Positions 35,601-47,600 of a DNA stretch of 64,000 nucleotides are shown one piece after another (position 1 is the first letter of the stretch; each line of letters opens with the position of its first letter). The stretch covers positions 15,376,466 through 15,440,465 of the forward strand of contig NC_133236.1 of the NCBI RefSeq assembly GCF_040436345.1. The letters are read 5' to 3'. Position numbers and translations under genes: made by a program. The notes below the pieces were generated by a model. It worked only from the letters and a program-made list of their open reading frames with translations, had not been told where the DNA came from and did no database searches. The stretch is from Pagrus major (Eukaryota; Chordata; Actinopteri; Spariformes; Sparidae).

Positions 35601-38600
35601 CTCAGTTAGCTGTGCAGCTAGGAGTTCAGACAGGGAGCTCAGGGACCAAAGAAGTGTTAGTGTTTACATTGTTAGCAGAGGAGCTTTGGATCTGGTTGGC
35701 CAAGGGCTAGCTGGTTAGCATGCAACAGGATACACAGACATCAGGCTAGCTGTTTACATCTCCTTTCAGATGGAATGTATGGACAAACATGAGAGTGGCA
35801 TCGATCTTCTCATCGAACTCGCAGCAAGGACTTAAAATGTTGAACCGTTTGTTTAATCAGATATTCTTAACTCGCTTTTTCCCCTCTAAATGTCTCCTCC
35901 TTTTGGCACATTTGTGTTAACTTGTTAATTTATGACTGTGAGTTTTCTCAGTTGGTTCCAGCTAATGAGTTTAATATTTCTTGGCATATCCATCTGCCAG
36001 CCCTGCTAACCTGAGGCCTGAACATATGTTTCTTTCTTCAGTACGTGGAATCATATTTTCAACCTCTGACTCCCAACTTTTCTTTCTTTCTCTCCCAGGT
36101 GGGGGGAGGAACTGTGGTGTTCATGAGCTCATCTGTGCCAGACGAGGTAAGGCCGACCGAGCAGGTCCCTGCACTCTTAGCATTAGAGTACATTTTTGTG
36201 TGTTTGTTTGTATTCAGCCTGAGTTTAATGGCGTTCATTCTTGGCTATACTCCACTGCATCACTTTAAAAGCACAAAAGATTGCCACATCTCAAAGTTTA
36301 TTCCAACCTCCCTTATTCCTGTGATTCTGAAGTTGAACACTGAAGTTTGGTGTGTAAAAAGTGTCTCTATATAGACTTCACAGAGCATAATGTCCGAGCT
36401 TGAATTATGCATAGCATATCAAGTTTTGGCTCACTTCAGCAAAAGAAGGCATCTGTGTGTTCATGATTTATTCAGCGTGGAGGTTTTGTTTCGTATCAGA
36501 GGTCCATGTGTAAGCAACATTTCCAGATTGCCTACCCACTTTTTAAACAAGCATGCCCTACAAACTACAGCCAGGTTAGTTATGCACCAGTCTAAAAGCT
36601 TTACATTGTAATAAGTTACCGTACGAACAAATTAACGAAGGTAAACTCGACATAATTTGTTTCAGTCTCCTGTCATAGCAGTGTAGAAACATGACAGCAT
36701 CATTTGTTTCATTTTGATTTATTTGAAAAACATTTCATCCAAATGAGCTCATGTTTCTTCGAGGTTATTATTCAGTGGCTGTTTTCACGCTGAACGCTTC
36801 AGTGACTGCGTTTTCATGTTTGTTAGTCGGCATGCTGGAGTCATTACCTGGGAAAAAAAAAACAGATTGAATCCTGAGGCTCACTGCGGTGTCCTGAGTT
36901 CAGCCTCAGTTCACACGCAGAAAAAATAAACAGATTTATTTAGTTATATTTTCTTGTTTATTCTGCTCAGGCACACAAACTGAACAAGCACTCACTCAGA
37001 GAGGATGGGATAAGGTGGAGGAGGGGAGTGAAAAAGAGCAGAAAAAGAGAGAAAAATCAATTTTACTCTGCTCTGCTGTTAAGAGAAATATCAGAGTTTT
37101 CTGAGAATGATGGGTATAATCTTAAAAATAACTGATAATGGGGTGTGAGCAGAGACGGGATGTGACTAAGTACATTTACACAAGTACTGTACTTGTACAT
37201 GTACTGAACAGTTTTGAGGTACTTCAGTGTCCCCATTTCTGCTACTTTATACTTCCACTCCAACACTTTGTGGAGATATATAGTGGACTTTATACTCACT
37301 GCAGTTACCTGATAACTTTACTTAATAGTTACTTTCCAGATTGCATGCTGCATCAGAGCAAAAAAAGCCAATTTTTAAATGAATTTATTTTATTGGCAAT
37401 CGAATAAAAAATAATCAGAAAAAATGGATCCGATAATCAGCCGCCCCCAGTATACACATGTAGATATATATAGAATCTACTTTTACTTGTGCTTGTGATA
37501 CACAAAAGTCATTATCTACTCAGCCCCATGCTGACTGAAAGCTTCACAGCAAAACAGCGTTGTAGCATTCTCCTAAACAACTGGAGTAGATGGAGACTTG
37601 TTTTAAAAATGTAAAGAAACAACCAAAACAAAACAATCAAAAGGCCCCATATAGCTCGTCTGGTGTAATCCAAGTCTCCACAAGCTCCTAGATTCCAAAT
37701 TGATTTGAAAAGATGTTATTTACGATCTCGACGTGCGGTTGAGCTCGTGCGCCCACTCCAGACGGGTTGTGCTTTTTGCTTGGCAGCTTCAGTGAAGATT
37801 TCGGCTTAAAAAGAATGTAAATAACATCTTTTCAAATCAATTCAGGTTTTCTAAGACTTGGATTAGCCATCTGCTTCAGTTGTTTAGGAGAATGCTGCAG
37901 CACTGTTTTGCTGTGAAGCTCCAGAAATACGAAACCTGACTTTCAATCAGCATAGTGGTGAGTAGATAATGACTGAATTTTCATTCTTGGGTGAAATTTT
38001 CCTTCAAGTACATTTATTGCAAGAAAAGTAGCCTACTTTTGATACCTGTTAAGCCCAAGCGGAGCCCAATTGGGCTATATTTTTTGAGCACCTAGGGTAA
38101 CATATAAGTGAAAAATATCGTTTGGTACCTGAGAAATTTTAAATGGTACAAATGGTGCTGAAAAGTACCAAAATGTTCCAAAATGTGTCAAGATGGCACA
38201 TTTGGAGATTCTGCCTGAGTGCTCTGTACTAAAACCTCTCTTATTTTGTTCTGATTCCCTTTATTAGCATAAAAGTTGGCAGAGGCAATGTTCAGATGTT
38301 TTGCTAGAAATCTGGAGCTGCAGCTGCATCCTTCCTCAGGGATGTTCATTCCAAAATTGTAATTAAAAAAAAAAAAATCTTTCATTTATGCTGTGTGCCA
38401 ACTTAATTTACTCAGACCCAGTGACATGAATACTTATACTTACACATCTGAACAAATATTTCAAATGTTCCCTTTATTACGATACCTTGATTATTTAAAT
38501 AGAGCTTGTAGTTGCGGGGACACACTCTGTTAATTATCGAGCAGAGACACAAAATAGAGGCTAGTTCTTAACAGGTTAAGTACATTTAATATCAGATACT

Positions 38601-41600
38601 TTTACTCAAAGTATATATAATATGAGTTTGGGTACTTTTTACAACACTAGGTGTGAGCTGTTTCGGAGGGCAGCTGCTGCCGCTCCACTTTCCACTGTAC
38701 ATTGACGGATGGCTCAGGTTACCTCAGGTTTTTAAATTATTCAGCTGTCGTTGACATTTACAGAACAGGTCCATGTATGAAGTGTCATCACACTCAGGGG
38801 CACAGGGCCATAAGCTGTTCATTTGGATGGGCTGCTGTGTGACCGTGGAGGCAGAGGTCATTCTGGCTCAATCAACATGACTGTCGGCAGTGAGAGTCGA
38901 TACGTAAGCCTGGCAAGTGCTGGAGTGTAAGGGATTTATTACATGTCGGATTACTTCAGAGCAGGACAACTTTGTTTTTCCCTCTTCTGAGATCATTTTC
39001 TATGTATAGCAGCAGAAGTACTGATAGTGCTTTTTGGGAACAGCTGGCTTTAAAGAGGATATTCTTTTAGAGAAGGTAAGCCTCGTCTGCCACATCGCTC
39101 TCACATCTCTCTGCTACTTCTCTCGCCATTCTTGGGGAATTCATCATCTTGGCAGTCTGCAGCAGCGAGCAGCACTAGTTGTCAGGCTGCAGTGGTATCT
39201 GCCTGTTGCCAGGAGGTTTGAGAAACTCTGCCCCTGTTTTTCTCTCTTCCCCTCTGGTTTGTGCTCTCAGGGAGATACCAGGTTTCACACTGTCGATCGC
39301 TTTAATCAGTGACTGGTGATGATGGTTGTTTCTGAAATGAGCACCTGCTCGAAACCACACGATGCAACATTTGGGCTGTGTCTGCCTCACCAGATGCATT
39401 TGGCCTGAAATGAGCCACCATTTTATTTATGTTTGTCTTTTTTTTTATGGAGCTGCGACTAACAAATATTTTGATCGTCTATTAGTCTTAACAGAAAATG
39501 GTAATAAAATACATATTCAAATAGCTTGTTCTGCCTGATTAACAGTTAAAACCCCATAATCATCAATTTCTTTTTTATCACATAAGATGTCAAAGTAGAT
39601 GACAATTCATTTTTTGTCAATCAACCAATCAATTGACTGATCAGTTGTTAATTTTTTACAGACTAATAACATAAAACAGAAATAAAATGTCACAAATTCA
39701 GACTCAAAATCATGGATAAACTTGCCAGTAAGGATCATATAAAATAACACATTCTGGAAAGAAACTAAAGCAGCACCTAAAGCTGCACCTATATTTTTGA
39801 AGAAGCATTTAGCATCTTTCAGCTCATTGTTTTGGTTTTAGAGCTGTGCTTCAGTTTCAACTTTATTGTCAGTGTCGTTTCCAGACACAGTAAGCAGATG
39901 TTTTTAGCAAAAAACAAAACAAAAACCCTGATAAATCCTCTGTGCACTACCTGCTCAGCAGCACCATGAAGCAGACAAAGTTAGGAACTAGCTTGTGAAC
40001 AGCAGGAGATGGTGAAGGCTAAAAGAGACCTGAAAGCAGAATGAATATTAGAATAACTCTCACTGGTCGGCCAGAAACACGACTCTAAATGAAGGCTAAT
40101 GTTGCAAAACAACAGTCATATTTTTGCTTTATTAATTAAAGGGGCACTATGTAGTTTTGGAGAAGAAATTCAAACTCAGAATTTTAATATTAGAAAGCAA
40201 AACAAGTGCAAGGCATGAGGTCGTACCATTTGCTAGGTTATATGCTCATGTGTCATGTCTTGCTTTCCACTTCCTGTCTTAGTCTTTTCCTGCCTGTTTA
40301 CTGTGTACACCTGTGTTTCGATAGCTAATCAGCCCCTGTGTATTTTATGTTTTTCCTTCACTCTTCTTTGGTTCGTTTGCGTTTCATTTCTGTTCCCCGG
40401 TTCTATGTTCTTCTCCTATCGTACCTGCTGTCTTGTATTCCTGTTTTGTTGCCTTTTGTTTTTGTGGATCTCAGCTTTATTTTAATAAAGCTCACTTTTT
40501 GTTTTTTCAGCCTGCCTGCCTTGGTGCCTTGTGTTTGGGTCCTTTTTTCTGCCTCATGATCGTGCTGCTGAATCAGGGAAAATAGACCAATTCAAGACAT
40601 GAAGTGAAAATTTCTTTATTCATTCACAGCGCAATAAATATCGCTGAAAAGACAAATATCACAATGTCAGTTTTTTTTCAGTATTGTGCAGCTCTCCTTC
40701 ATACTCAACATGTGTAGAAATCCAAAGCTTGACAAGCCTGCCTACAGTTGTTAAGCTACGATTGGACAATTGCTGTCCCAGGTAGGGTTTAAGAGAACGT
40801 CATTTGAAAACCTTTAAGATCGGGGTGTCTCTAATAAAATCCTAAGGGATTCAGTGTTAAATAAATCCGCATAATTATGGGATCAAAAAACGGTATAATG
40901 TGCCTCAAGTGCTTAAACTTGAAATTCAGACATCTGGTATCACAAAGCCTCGCCTGCAGTGCGCTTCATTTTTCAAGCTGCCCTTTCCACCGAGGCATTT
41001 GGTCTTTAGAAATGCTGTTCATGCTTCATTGTCCGCCGACTTCCCCTTTTTCTTCAGTTATTACGCTGCAGTGTGTATGTGTTGTAGCCTATTAAGTGCA
41101 GGCCCAGTGTGGTTTGGCTGGTTTACTGAGTCTACGTTTCAGTAAGATTCAGTCCCTTTGAGGCTCTCATAAAAATAGCACAGGGCTGCGTGGTTACATC
41201 AAGTATGGTTGGCCTACATACACGGCTGTAGATTGTATCTGGTTTGCCTTTGAAGTGGAAAAACCACTGAGTGTTAAAAAGTACAAAAGCTGATGCTCCC
41301 CTGACAAGGCAACATTTGAGGAGTTTGATTCCAGAATAAGATGCCCGTCATCAAATAGGATTATTTTTGGTATCAAAGTGGGGTTGTTTACAGCCTCAAC
41401 AAAGCATTTTTTTTTTTTTAGCTTGCAGCCATCTGTGTTTCTTTTTATTTATAGCCATCGGGACATTTGTTCTTCAAACTAAAAGTTACATACCTGCATA
41501 ACAGTATACCTTATGTTTGTCTATGTCTAATTTTAGTTTTCTCTTTTATGTCTGTTCTTCTTCTCCTCAGTCTCTCCTGAGCTTCTGGGTGTCCTGTCTT

Positions 41601-44600
41601 CCATTGCAGCCTTCATGGCGTTGATGGCTCTGTTTTTTCTTTACCTCAGCAACAAGCTGTCAGTGGAGAGTCCTGACGATCTGTCACAGCTCAGTGGCTA
41701 TAAGAACAACCAGCCAGGTACTCGACACATGTATAGACTGACCACACACAAAACACTCAGATCAGGGTGATTATTGGCTTAATTCTGCTTTTATTTAAAG
41801 ATTGTTGTTTTTCCTCCTTAGGTACATGTCCTATATGAACACAAATCCAAGAACAGGACAGCTTGCAGCTTAAATAGATAAAGATTACTTGATATATCCA
41901 AACATCATTTTAAAGCACACCTCTATAAAGTAACAACAATCCACATCTAAAGATATTAAAGTCTTCATGATCCATGTTTTAATCTTTGTTCTGCTAAAAT
42001 GACAACAGTTTGTGAAATGGGTTAAATTACCTAACCCATAATGGACTCAGACTGTCGTTTTATAGCACATCCTGGTGTGTTTTAGCACACAAGCCTTCAT
42101 GAGAGCACCACAAGAGCTTACTCCCCCTCCTTTCATAGAGAATAAGCAGTCATGTCCAGGTGTTTAAAGGTGCACTGTGTAGGTTTGGGGAAGGAATTTC
42201 TAATCCAAAGAGAAAGATCTTCAGTGACTGATTTATATACCTAAACAAATGAAATAAAGAAACTGTTCATGACTGAATAAACAAACTGACTTTAAAGGAC
42301 GACACAATTTCATACTGTTTTACTTTGTTTATATGTGGCAGACCCTGCCACCTTTCTAGCTTCAATCTGTTTTCTGGGGACCTCATTGTTCCTCTGAACA
42401 GCTTGTTCCCAGCTATTTATCAGCTTTATTACATGCCCTGTTTTGGTCATCCAACCTTCATCAAGTAGGCTAATATTCCAAGATTGGATGACCAAAACAT
42501 GGTGTGTAACAAAGCTGATTAAAAGCTTGATGGTAAAGTACATGCCTTATTCAGACTACTGAGATCGAGACCAGGGGTTAAAATCCTCCCTGTAGCTTTT
42601 GCTGCATGGAGGATGTTGAAGATGTTGAATAGCCGTCTTTTAGATATGTTTTTGCTCAGTGGGTTTATTTAGTTATGAATAAAATATATTTATGAGTTTG
42701 TTTTATTACCTCATTCATATTGTAAATATTAAACTCCTTCTCCAAAACTACATAGTGCCCCTTTAAAATGTTAACACTCACCATATTGTTGTGTGTGCAT
42801 GTATGTGTTGGTCTCATCACACACTGTGATGCTGTCACAACACCCTGCTAACAACCACATGTCCGTGTCAGAGCCTCTGATGAGCTAATCTAGCGGTCAG
42901 CGTGGTGACGGGATCCCCGGCTGAGAGATGGCCTTCTTCAAGAGCTTCCAAACCAACCTCCCATCTGTCAACATTTCCTCCATCTTGGACTCGGTCACCA
43001 GTCGCGTTGACGACCTGGCTAACGCCGTCAGCGACGTCACTTACGCCGTCAGCGACCAACTGACCGAGCAGGTCACCACTATCGTCCAAAAGGTGCAGAA
43101 TGAGGAAGAAGGGGAGAACAGCGGCAGCCAGGAGCCGGGTCAGACCTCCACAGCACAGGAAGGCAAGGCCAGCAGTAAAAGCATGTGGCAAATGTCGAGA
43201 GACTCAGATACAGGAAACGCAGCATCAAAGAGCAACCAGGCCAGTGATACAACAGAGGCAGAGAACGCTCAGAGCCAGCTGGAGTGGGAGTGGAGGGACG
43301 GATGCTGGCGGGTGAAGAAGACAGAAGCGGAGTTAGCAGAGGAAGAGAAGAGGAAGAAAGAGGAGAAGGAGCTGTGGGAGAAGAGAGAACAGAGGAGAAA
43401 AGAAAGGAGAGAGAGGCAGCTGGAGAAAGAAGCCAAGTCAAGGAAAGATAAAGAGGAATCTCAAGATGGAGAGCAAGAGGAGGAAACAGAAAACTGTGGA
43501 CAAGACAGAAAGGCGAGTGACAGTCGAGACCAAAGAGCTGAAGAACCTCCCCAGTCACCTGAGACTGAAAGCACCTCGTCAAAGCAGAACAAGCAAAAAG
43601 AAGAGGGAGAAGAAGAGGAAGCAGCGGACGACAGCCCCGAGAGAGAGGGAGATGACGAAGAAGAGGCTGAGCCTTCTAGATCTCCCTCAACAGTGAAGAA
43701 GAAAAAGTCAGACAAGAAGAAGGGGAAAGGAGCGAAGAGGGGTTCGAAGAAATCTAAAGAAGACTCAGATGGGGAGAAAAAGAAGGAGAAAGTGAAGAAA
43801 AGCAAGAAGAAAAAGAAGAAAGGGAACCAAGGTTAGATGGTGTGCTGCTTCTGTTTCACGGCTTGGGGTCTCGTCTTCTTTTTTCTTCTCTTGCTTTCAA
43901 ACTCTTCAAATATTTGAAATCATAACCTGAAACTTGAATCTTTCCAGAGTGCTGTGTGCCAGTTTTAAGCATCTGCACCTTTGTCTTGTCTCGTCTTCTG
44001 CATTACTTCAAGCACTGCACATATTATGTTTTGTTAGATCACCATATTGTTTGAATGTGTTGTGTCCAGAGGGAGTTGTATCAGACAGCGAGGAGGAAAA
44101 AGGCCCCGAGGCTGTGGCCCAGCAGAACACCACCTCCGTGTGGAGCAACAAACAGTCCACTGAGCAGGGAGGCTACAGCAGCGAAGCCTCCAGTGAGAGA
44201 GGTGAGAGCGAACAGCTGTGTGTTATACATCATTTTATTCAACCAGGAGGAGTTACAGGAACAGGCAAGATTCAAGCAAAGCATATGTTGTAGAAGACAA
44301 AAGATAAAGGATACAAAACACAGAAGATTTACAATGAATTAGATAAAAATAATTAAATGCACAGTGTGTAAATTCTGCCATTAGAGGTTTCCCAGGTAAA
44401 ACAGTAAGAGTTGTTGTTAAACAAACACCATTGCTGCTGAAAATCTATCTGATGCTGCTCAGGCAGAAATGTTCATGGACGAGGTAACGTTTAAAGTTTT
44501 ATTCACATTATGTTGAGTCATGATGTGTCATGTGATGTTTTCTTGGAAATTATAGTGACAGGCAACCAAATGAAACATTTGAACATTGTTGGAAACATTT

Positions 44601-47600
44601 GGAATAATGAAAATATCCCAACAAAAAATGTCTAGCAAAGTGTAGACGTAGTCAGAAGTGTTACATATTCTATCTTTAGAGAGCACATAATACATAATAT
44701 AACACGTAATATAACAATATAAAATAATATATTGTTATCGATGAATCTTCTTCAAGGTTGTTTGTTTTCTTAAAGGATGGTCTCACCTGTGGGTGCAGCA
44801 CAGTTTAAGAGGTTAACGTGACTCTGTGGTCGACTGTATGTTGAATACATAATGAGTGCAGAGCACAGTAAGTCTCCAGTAACACACCTTTCATATCACA
44901 TTTCTCCTCCTGCATCCCTCTCTGTATCACTGTCCTGACAGCAGCCAACAGCATCCAGAGAATAAAGAAAGAGTCCTCCCTCAGCGAGTCCCAGCCTCCT
45001 CCGTACCAGGACGAGAGATCTGCGGGGCGCGTGTCCTCACGTTGCCGCTCGGAGCGAGGGGTCAGGAGGGGGTCGTCCCCACAGCGCTGCGACAGCCCCC
45101 GCTGCTCCAGTGAGGCCAGCGTGGACCAGGAGACTGAGAGCTACCTCAACAAAGGCTGTGAGGAGGACATACCCAGTGACAGCACTGCTGTGCTGGGACA
45201 GGAGGTCAGATCAGAGTTACTGTAGGTTCACCTTCTGTGTCCTGAGGCAGCGCATCACCATTCGTTTTTTATACTATAAATAAAGATTATATTGAGTCTA
45301 TATCTGGCCTGTAGTTCACCCTAACCAACGTGTAAATAGTCACAATTATTACCAGTTCATTAGACGGCTGTTATTGGATGACATGATCACTGTAAATGTT
45401 ACTTCCGTGACATTGATTAGGTGTTTGGTCTATAAAATATCAGTAAATGGTGAAAAAAATCAGTGTTTCCTGAAAATGTGCAGCTATAAAACACACAACA
45501 TTTTCTCCTCTTCCCTTCAGGACGGCTCTGGTCCTCAGCTCCCTACAGCCTACGAGCCAGAGCCACTCGCCAAATACGGCACGCTGGACGTCGCCTTTGA
45601 GTACGACTCCAGTGAGCAGTATTTGGCCGTCACGGTCACGGCGGCTACAGACATTCCTGCTCTTAAACAGACGGGCAACATCGCGTGGCAGGTCCACCTG
45701 GTCCTGCTGCCTACCAAGAAGCAACGGGCCAAGACAGGTGTGCAGAAGGGCCCGTGTCCCGTCTTCACAGAAACATTCAAGTTTTCCAGAGTGGAACAGG
45801 AGGCCCTGGGGGACTATGCTGTTCGCTTCCGCCTGTACAGCATCAGACGGATGAAAAAAGAGAAGGTCCTGGGGGAGAAGGTGTTCTACCTGACTAAGCT
45901 CAACCTGCAGGGCAAGATCGCTCTGCCTGTCACCCTGGAGCCGGGCTCTGAACTTACAGTGAGAACACTTTGTGAATTTATATCTGCACTGTGCATAGTT
46001 TTCTCTGAGGCAGAGGGCTGCGAACATATCGACTGTAGAGCTGTTTCATTCAACTAAGGGCATCGTGATTTCTCAATTAATCTTTACATTGTTTTGGTTT
46101 ATGAAGCTATAAAGCAGTGGAAGATACCCATTGTAATTTTCCAGAGCCTGAGGTGACGTCTTCAGATGTCTTGTTTTATTCAACCAACAGTTCAAATCCC
46201 AATAACATTCAATTTACCAGAATGTAAGACAAGGAAATGCAAAAAATCCTCACATTTGAGAATGAAACGTTGAGACCAAATGTCAAAGATTTCCACCAGT
46301 AGATGAAAGAGTAAAAACACAGTCCTGAAAATATTCAACTTTCACTACTTAATATTTAATTACATTAAAGGTACTGCATTGCAGGGTGCCCTGGTTGCTC
46401 ACCTAGCAGAGCGTGAGTCCTCCGCAGCGTCCTAGGAAAGGCTACTTGAGTACATTACTTGAGTACATTTACTCAAGTACTGTACTTAGGTACAATTTTG
46501 AGGTACTTGTACTTTACTTGATCATTTCCATTTTCTGATACTTTATACTTCCACTCCATTACATTTTGTAGTCAATTATTGTACTTCTTACTCCACCACT
46601 GTCGACTTTTGGGTACTTTTTACAATGTTGTCAGCTTATCACAAACATTCAACATCAACACATCTGGAGTGATGTGGCTCTCACTGGACAGGAAGGTAAT
46701 CTGAAAAGTAACTAGTAACTAAAGCTGTCAGACAATGTAGTGGAGTAAAAAGTACAATATTTACCTCTGCGATGTAGTGGAGTGGAAGTATAAAGTTGCA
46801 TAAAATGGAAAAACACAAGTTAAGCATATTAAACATTTTGAGTAAATGTACTTAGTTACTTTTCATGTTGAAAACACAGATGAATGATGATAACGTGAAG
46901 TGTTTATCAGTTATCTCATTTACACAAAGAACTTGTTTGTTGAGTTTTCCACTGATGGAAGTAACTAAGTACATTTACTTAGTACAGGACAGTACTTGCT
47001 GCTACTTTTTACTTTTTACTCCACCACATTTATTTTATAGCTTTAGTTACTAGTTACTTTACAGATTACATGCTGCATCAGAGCCAAATATATGCATAAT
47101 TTACTTGCACTTTATATAGTTAAGTTAATTTATTGCTAGAAAATATATTTTGATACTTAAGTTACTCAAGTAACATTCAGATGAGTGATTTTCACTTTTA
47201 CCAAAGTAATATATCTTTACTTTTACTCATCTAAACAAAGAGTAGTTGTGATATTTCTGTGTCGTACTGAAGCGACCCCTCTGATGCTGAAGCCTCTCTG
47301 TGTTGAATCTTCCCAGGGTTGCGGCTCTCTGGTGAGCGTGTCTCGCAGTGCAGGAGCCCTGTCCTGTCGCTCCACCGAAGACACCTCCTTGCCTGAGATC
47401 CTCCTGGGTCTCATTTACAACTCTGCCACGGGACAGTTATCAGCTGAGGTCATCCAGGGAAGCCACTTCAAAACCACAGCGTCGGATAAACCCGTCAGTA
47501 CGTACAAAACGCCTCCATGTTACATTGTTTTAATTCTTGGGCTCTGTGCCAGCGTGGAGTGAGGTGGTGAGTTGTGTCGATGTAAACTTTCCTTCTCTCT

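Larger units (their letters stand above)
36147..41570. other. syt14 intron 2
   Basis: A 5.4 kb intron without recognisable exons. Contains repeats at 37150-37335, 37505-38010, 38575-38655 and 40250-40560, plus a fragment at 40137-40215 that matches one end of the MITE at 42160. Confidence 0.7.

Noticed and set aside
40255..40559. Hydrophobic plus-strand frames that could look like a membrane protein
   Set aside because: They lie inside a T-rich dispersed repeat with related copies elsewhere. Codon use is that of simple pyrimidine sequence.
43079..43805. Long open frames on the minus strand and other plus frames opposite the alternative syt14 exon
   Set aside because: They are shadows of a long Lys/Glu-rich coding exon, which leaves the complementary frames Ser/Phe/Leu-rich and free of stops. 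They have no start context or splice support.
46384..46440. tRNA gene
   Set aside because: Only an A-box-like stretch is present. No cloverleaf or B box, so at most a SINE remnant.
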